NCBI GenBank assembly: GCA_002914805.1
Contig: JXTB01000086.1
Span: 134,381 to 198,380 of the forward strand
DNA length: 64,000 bases
Direction of reading: 5' to 3'
DNA from: Parasponia andersonii
Lineage: Eukaryota > Streptophyta > Magnoliopsida > Rosales > Cannabaceae
How positions within the stretch are numbered: position 1 is the first letter of the stretch; the number at the start of each line of letters is the position of its first letter. Both the position numbers and the translations under genes were made by a program. Shown piece after piece: positions 58,486 through 64,000 of this stretch. Under the pieces are notes generated by a model. That model saw only the letters and a program-made list of their open reading frames with translations. It searched no databases and was not told where the DNA came from.

Positions 58486-60144
58486 GCTCGGCTGAAGACC
58501 GGAGAAGCTATCGCCGCCTCCCTGGGCGTCGTTTGGCCTACCAATAGCCCGACGCAACCTCGTTGATCCTACGAAGCCACTATGCTCCCCCGTCGGAAAA
58601 ATGCCATTTTTGGCCATTTGGAAGTTTTGGATACCAGCGTCGTTTCAAGTTGTTTTAGCTTGCATTCTTGGCCTTGTTGGATACGTACTACTGGCTCGAT
58701 ATAGGCTCAGACCCAAATTAGACAAATTATACGTCTAACTTGGCTATTTTTAGTGCTAGGAATTCAGTGAAGAGGCCTGTTTGTGGATTCGATGCTTCGT
58801 TGAGAAGTTGATTTTTCACAAGAGAATGATCGAGGGCTTGAAATTGGTTTCCGACCCTCCAAGCGATCGTCCAACGAGATCTTGAGGATTCAATAATGTG
58901 ATATTGCTATTCTAGTGAGGTAGGGATTCAATTACCACATTTTTATATCGTTTTTTAATAAAACTTATTTTCTACAAAATATGAGAACAATATGATTTTT
59001 GAACTATTTGATCATTTGTGATGGAAATTGATTATATGATATATATATATATATATTTATATATTATATTGTTCTTAGAACTTTCTAAGTACAGGTTATT
59101 TTTGGGTATATCAGAATAGGGTTATTACGCTGTTCGTTTTTCTATAAAAATCTATTATACTTATTTTATTGAAAAACTAAAGTACGATAGTTTTCACATT
59201 TTAGTTATATATTGCATGTGTCATATGATCATACGTGAGCATTGTGGGTTTATAGTATAGCGTTGTGTGCTCCACCATTAGTGTAGAGTCCGTAAACCTG
59301 TGTGGGGTTTATTTCTTCTGATTATCTCTCAATTTGGCAGGCGTAGGTAATCAGTTGCTCCTCTAAGTTTGGTAGGCAACACATGGGTGTCACTTCCGGG
59401 TATGGACTTAGGTATCAAATAAGTTGTTAGGTACACTTAGTACTATCTTACTGGGTTTTCACATATGAGAGGATAAGAGCTCATGGATATGGGTTGATTT
59501 GTGTCATGTGCATATGAATTGGATAGTTTTGCTTATACTGTTTTACTTATACATATACGTATGGGTTTCCGGTTTGGGCTATTATATATGTATGTTTTAG
59601 ACTAAACTAACCATGTAAGAATTTTTCATCACTAAAATATTTTTGAATCGAGGTAACTGCTTTCTTAGTGGACATTTTATACTCACCCCCTATCTTTCTT
59701 CCTCAGATAGTGTTCAGTGCGATTTTGGTGATCAAAAGGATTAAAAGGCCATCTTGATTATAGTTTATTATCTTAGTACTACTTAAAGCAAGTTGTTGAG
59801 GTGTTTGGACTGTTTGGAGTCTCTATTAACATTGAACAAGGATTACTACTTTTTATTATGTCTGTGAACTTATGTATATCATTTTGGTTTTTGACTTTTA
59901 CTGTGGATGATGATAATGATGCTTAGACTTATGTTTGATTCACATTTTTTGGTATTATTCGATCTATATTTAATGGTGTATATGAACTGTGAGACATGTT
60001 CACAGGATGAAATTTTAAATATTTTATTTAAATGGATTATTTCTAAAATTTAAACTTTTAAGACCTTTTACAAAATAAATTAAGGAATTGCCCATCTTAG
60101 TAAAATTTTCCTTTTACCACTAGCCTAGGTTTTAGGTCATGACA
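58214..60144 (+). repeat. 5' LTR of the second gypsy element
   Basis: The right end is firm: GGTCATGACA at 60144, four bases or so before the primer site. The left end is tentative at TATTACGTCCTC (58214), which would be TGTTACG with one change. The LTR contains a (CT)n run at 58445-58482 and a short GC-rich patch (58490-58620). The 133-codon minus frame at 58216-58617 reads through the (CT)n run and is not a gene. Confidence 0.6.
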
Positions 60145-60151
60145 AAAATTG

Positions 60152-60163
60152 TGATATCAGAGC
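60152..60163 (+). other. Primer-binding site, initiator Met-tRNA type
   Basis: TGATATCAGAGC, 11 of 12 matching the classical plant TGGTATCAGAGC complementary to the initiator-Met tRNA 3' end, right after the LTR. Confidence 0.8.
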
Positions 60164-60229
60164 TTGAGTTTAACAGATTAGATGTATCACCATTAAACTA
60201 GATTGAAGTTATTTTAATAACAAGCATGC

Positions 60230-61490
60230 CTCATTATCTTACTAATAACTTGGCATATTATTTCAGACTTGTAAGAATACCTCCAGAAGAGTTATGAGAT
60301 ACTAACCAGGTGCTGAACCTCTTAATCATCCAAATTTTTCTCTTCTGATCGAGATAATGCAATATGTATTTGCCCAGATGAGCAATCCAAACTATCAACC
60401 TCTAACTTTGAGGGAACATCAGTTGGATCAGTCAAATCACCCCTAGCGGTTCATATACCTCTAGCCATAGAAGTATGACAGGAGACCATAACCTTACACG
60501 AAAATTGCTTAGTTGCTTGAGATGGAGAGGCACTTTCAGTCCCTTGGAACTCTGATAGAGTTTTAGGCAGTGTTTGTCATTACCCGCCTAGCAGGGAGTG
60601 CCATTTGTTAGTAGGAGACAATAGAATGGATGTAGAATGTGGTGGGTCTGACTTGGGAAGACTTTAAACAGATTTTCAAGGGCCAATATGCTTATAAGGA
60701 CCAACATGATGAAGTTGTGAACCAATTTGAGACTTTGATCCAAGGTAACAAGATAGTCAATAAGTATCTGATAGAGTTCACTAAGTTGGCAAGTGTTGCC
60801 CTTGAACCAGGTATGAGTGAGAAGTATTAAGTCCCAAGTTCAGGAGTCGTCTGAATCAAAATATTTTCAACAAAATTGACACTCAAACTTTCTATACTCT
60901 TCCTGAGATTGCAATGGCTACCTAGAGGGCAGAAGCCATCGAAGAGAGATTAGATCCTAGGAGGAGTTAACGGAGAGGTAATGATAGGAAAGTCACTAGA
61001 AGGAATCAGGGGTAGTGATCAGCCCAGAATACTTCAAATAGTGGAAGTTTGAACAGTAGTAATTCTTCGGGGGGTGGCAGAGGTAGTCTTTATGGAGAGT
61101 GTTTTACTTATGGCTAGCCGGGTCATCGGAAGAATGAGTATCCTAATCGTCTGCAAAAATCTCCTCTTTCTTAAGGAGGACTGCAAAGGAGCCAATCGGG
61201 TTCTATTTTTTATTAGAACACTTAGGCATGGCCACAACAGTCACAAGGTTTTTCATAAAACTTTACTTCCCCTCAGCCTTATTAGCATCAACACCACCTT
61301 TAAGTTTTCATTCAAAATTTTCAGACTCTTTAGGTCTCGGAGAGATAAGGTGGGCGTGGTTATGGCAGTAGTTATCTAGGATCCAACAACCGTCTTGGCC
61401 AGGGGAGAGACAACAAGGGGAAAGAGAAGATGATTGGCCAAGCCTATACTTTCACTAGAGTTGACGACACTTAGGATCACACCGACCGAG
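60230..61490 (+). pseudogene. gag of the second gypsy element, broken
   Basis: The segment 60639-60830 gives a Retrotrans_gag core: LTWEDFKQIFKGQYAYKDQH, DEVVNQFETLIQGNKIVNKYLIEFTKLAS. Further on, about 61090-61140, is a CCHC-like knuckle CFTYG-stop-PGHRKNEY in which two cysteines are replaced by tyrosine and one codon is a stop. A Gln-rich linker follows. Start and end are approximate. Confidence 0.72.
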
Positions 61491-61499
61491 GTATTGTTA

Positions 61500-61840
61500 A
61501 TGATATGATCCTTATTTTACATTCTTAGGCACATATTTTGTTTCATACTAGTGTATCCCAGTCATTCATATCCTTATTATTTGCCTGACTGTTGAGGTTA
61601 GAATTTTATGATTTAGATTATGTATTGACGTTAGGTACACCTATAGGAGGAGTAGCTGATGTGTTTAGTAGGTGTAAGTCTTGTCGAGTTATGGTTGGTG
61701 ATAGAAAGTTGCTTGCTAATTTGATCGTGTTAACAATAGGATAGTATAACGTGATACTCAGTATGGATTAGTTGTCTAAGTATCGAGCCGTTGTGAACTG
61801 CCATACAAAGTGGGTGACTTTTTTTTTCTAGTGATGGACA
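61500..61840 (+). pseudogene. Protease region of the second gypsy element, broken
   Basis: Reading through stops: SQSFISLLFA, LEFYDLDYVLTLGTPIGG, CKSCRVMVGDRKLLANLIVL, YNVILSMD and KYRAVVNCHTKWVTF. These are the conserved strings around the gypsy aspartic protease. The catalytic D-S-G itself is replaced by HTSVSQ, so the active site is lost. Confidence 0.65.
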
Positions 61841-62019
61841 TCCCATTGTCTATCAAGCTAGAATGAGTCTATTGAAACCAAGTTCTGTTCTGAAAGTATG
61901 CATAGGTGGAAGGAGGAGACTCGAGTGTTATGAGAACTTATTTGTCATTGATGGTGAGGTGAGGACAAACGATCAAGGTCTATGGTTTCTGATAGTGAGT
62001 GAGTATTCATAAGTATTTT

Positions 62020-63350
62020 TTGAAGACGTATTAGGGTTACCACCAGATAGGAAGATCGAGTTCTGCATTGAACTAGTTCCTGGAGCTGAGCCAGTTTCTA
62101 TTCCAGCTTATCGCATGGAGCCTGCAGTGATGGAAGAATTGAGAGAACAATTGGATGATATGATTTCTAAAGGCTTCATTCACAGTAACACTTCTCATTG
62201 GGGTGCTTCTGTCTTGTTTGCGAAGAAAGCTAATTATTTGTTGAGACTTTGTGTGAAATATAAGAAGTTGAATAAGCTGACAATGAAGAACAAGTATCTC
62301 TTGCCAAAGATAGATGAGTTATTTGATCAATTAGGCGGTTCAAGATTCTTCTCCAAGATTGATTTGTGATCCGATTATCATCAGTTGAAGATAAGAGAAC
62401 ATGATATAACTAAGACAATATTTAAAACTCGATATGGTCACTTTGAGTTTCTGGTGATGCCATTTAGCTTGACGAATGCTCCTACAATCTTTATAGATCT
62501 CATGAATCAGATTTTCAGGCTGTTTTTAGATCATTTTCTGGTTGTATTCATCGACGACAACCTGGTGTATTCCAAAACTCAAGAAAAGCATGATGAACAT
62601 CTGGAGATAGTACTAAAGACCTTGAGAAATTATTAGTTGTATGCCAAAAATCAAAGTGTGACTTTTGGATGTCAGAAGTAAAATTCTTAGGGCATGTGAG
62701 GCATTTCAGTCGATCTTGCTAAGATAAAAGTATTTTAGAGTGGGAAAGACCAAGAAATGTGATGGAGATATGGAGTTTCCTGGGTTTGGCAGACTACTAC
62801 CGTCATTTTATGCAAGAATTCTCAAGAATTGCTTGCCTTTGACCAAGTTGACTAGGAAGGATATCAAGTTTGTTTGGGATTATGAAAGTAAAGAATCTTT
62901 TATCAGGTTGAAGTATATTTTAACCACCACACTAGTTCTAACTATTCTTAACAGTGACGAACCTTATGTGGTGTATATCGATACTTCGAAGAAGGGCTTG
63001 GGATGTGTCTTGATGTAGAATGGACAAGTTGTAGTTTATGCTTCTCGTTAATTAAAGCCACATGAAAGGAACTACCCTACCTATGATTTGGAGCTTGCAG
63101 CGATGATCTTTGCACTAAAAATTTAGAGATGTTACTTATATAGTGTGAAGTTCGACTTATTCTTCGATCACAAGAGCTTGAAGTATCTCTTTACTCAGAA
63201 GGATCTAAACTTAAGACAGCGAAGATAGGTTAAGTATATGTAGGATTATGACTTCGACCTACAGTATCATCCTAGTAAAACCAACTTTATAGCTGATGTA
63301 CTGAGTAAGAAACCTTATGGTGTATTAGTTGAACTAGTGTTTAAAGATTA
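62020..63350 (+). pseudogene. Reverse transcriptase and RNase H of the second gypsy element, broken
   Basis: [88 protein letters not shown], then TGA at 62367, [20 protein letters not shown] and the catalytic [10 protein letters not shown] (FIDD 62547-62558). RNase H: GLADYYRHF-like start, [77 protein letters not shown]. More than eight in-frame stops and at least one frame change. Confidence 0.82.
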
Positions 63351-63579
63351 AGAGAACTCAGTTGCGATTGGTGACTACAACTTGTAATACCTTGAGAATG
63401 ATGGAGTTACTTGCATGAGCAATATTGTAATTTTGCCATCTCTTCTCCAGACTGTCTAATAGAGTCAGTGACAAGACAGAGAGTTGAGGATAATTTGGAA
63501 CTAGCTTCAGAATGGTGAATATTTAAATAGTTGGAGCACTAACAGAGAAGAATTTTTGCTTTTCAATAGAAAATTGGCT

Positions 63580-64000
63580 ATAGCTAATAACCCTAATTTT
63601 CGAGAAGCCATTATAACTGAGGCTCATAAATCAAAGTTTTCAGTACATTAGGGTAGTAATAAGATGTACTAAGACTTGAAGAGATAATAATAGTGGAAAG
63701 GTATGAAGAAGGATGTGGCTACCTTTGTAGCTAACTATTTGACGTGTCAGTAAGTCAAGGCCGAACACTAGAGGCCAACTGGTTTACTCCAGCTATTACC
63801 CATTCTAGAGTGGAAGTGGAATAAGATCACAATGGATTTCTTGACCAGTTTGCCGAAGACTTTGAGGAAGAATGATGTAGTTTAGGTGATAGTCTATCAG
63901 TTGACAAAGAGTGCTCACTTTATATATCGATCTGGATTGACTATTTACTTACTAAGCTTAGTAAACTATATGTGGAGAACATTATTTAAATTCTACATAC
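63580..64000 (+). pseudogene. Integrase of the second gypsy element, partial and broken
   Basis: WKGMKKDVATFVANYLTCQ and VKAEH are the HHCC zinc-binding end; LLPILEWKWNKITMDFLTSL and VIVYQLTKSAHFI begin the catalytic core, including the first Asp (MDFL). Stops lie after the CQ, KAEH and DVV strings. The rest is beyond the window edge. Confidence 0.75.

Larger units (their letters stand above)
58214..64000 (+). mobile_element. Second Ty3/gypsy retrotransposon, 5' part, decayed
   Basis: LTR, Met-tRNA-type primer site, gag with zinc knuckle, protease, reverse transcriptase, RNase H and the start of integrase follow in order on +. The element runs off the right edge. The Met-tRNA primer site and the pol sequence resemble Del/Tekay-type chromoviruses; a chromodomain, if present, would be outside the window. 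Every domain has stops, so it is non-autonomous. Several (TGA for Arg in KIDL-SDYHQL; TAG and two TGT-to-TAT changes in the zinc knuckle) are C-to-T or G-to-A changes. Confidence 0.87.

Noticed and set aside
58216-58617. 133-codon minus-strand ORF
   Set aside because: It reads through a (CT)n microsatellite giving an Arg-Glu repeat and lies within the LTR of the second gypsy element.

Overview
This is a 64 kb piece of AT-rich plant nuclear DNA, most likely from a eudicot: GT-AG introns, plant-type LTR and LINE retrotransposons, many MITEs, (TA)n microsatellites, and telo-box motifs at a promoter. I cannot name the species. Only two genes look functional. One is a 12-exon gene on + (CDS 46439-51917) for a KIAA0930/DUF2045-family protein of 395 residues. 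The other is a single-exon group-S-type bZIP transcription factor on + (56262-56672). A short ORF on - at 24405-24695 is a possible gene or gene fragment. I saw no tRNA, rRNA or CRISPR array.

Layout. 1 to about 6640 (-): 5' part of a decayed Ty3/gypsy element of the TAT type (LTR, primer site, gag, protease, RT, two RNase H domains); it runs off the left edge and contains a false-looking 1747-bp duplication around a single N at 2324. 7.0-14.0 kb: gene-free DNA with a TA-associated MITE, a 911-bp Mutator-type element with a perfect 9-bp target duplication, an inverted pair of dispersed repeats, a ~75-bp minisatellite and another long inverted-repeat element. About 14.0-22.3 kb (+): a decayed L1-type LINE with a 1652-bp solo LTR inserted in its endonuclease region. 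22.3-46.2 kb: gene-poor DNA with the candidate ORF at 24.4 kb, a second copy of the solo-LTR family near 29.2-30.8 kb, a TIR element at 32.2-32.8 kb, a CACTA-like element at 35.5-37.9 kb that split a MITE, a tandem segmental duplication near 38 kb and several further MITEs. 46.2-52.2 kb: the KIAA0930-like gene. 52.2-58.2 kb: microsatellites, MITEs and the bZIP gene. 58.2-64.0 kb (+): 5' LTR and decayed gag-pol of a second Ty3/gypsy element, with a Met-tRNA-type primer site, running off the right edge.

The two genes do not form a functional unit. Most of the window records nested insertion and decay. In all three autonomous-type elements the coding frames are broken mainly by stops explicable as C-to-T or G-to-A changes, as expected for old, methylated, silenced plant elements. 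The most notable structures are a MITE family of about eight copies tied to (TA)n tracts, the CACTA-in-MITE nest, the solo LTR in the LINE, the 9-bp-TSD element, and the probable assembly error at the N.
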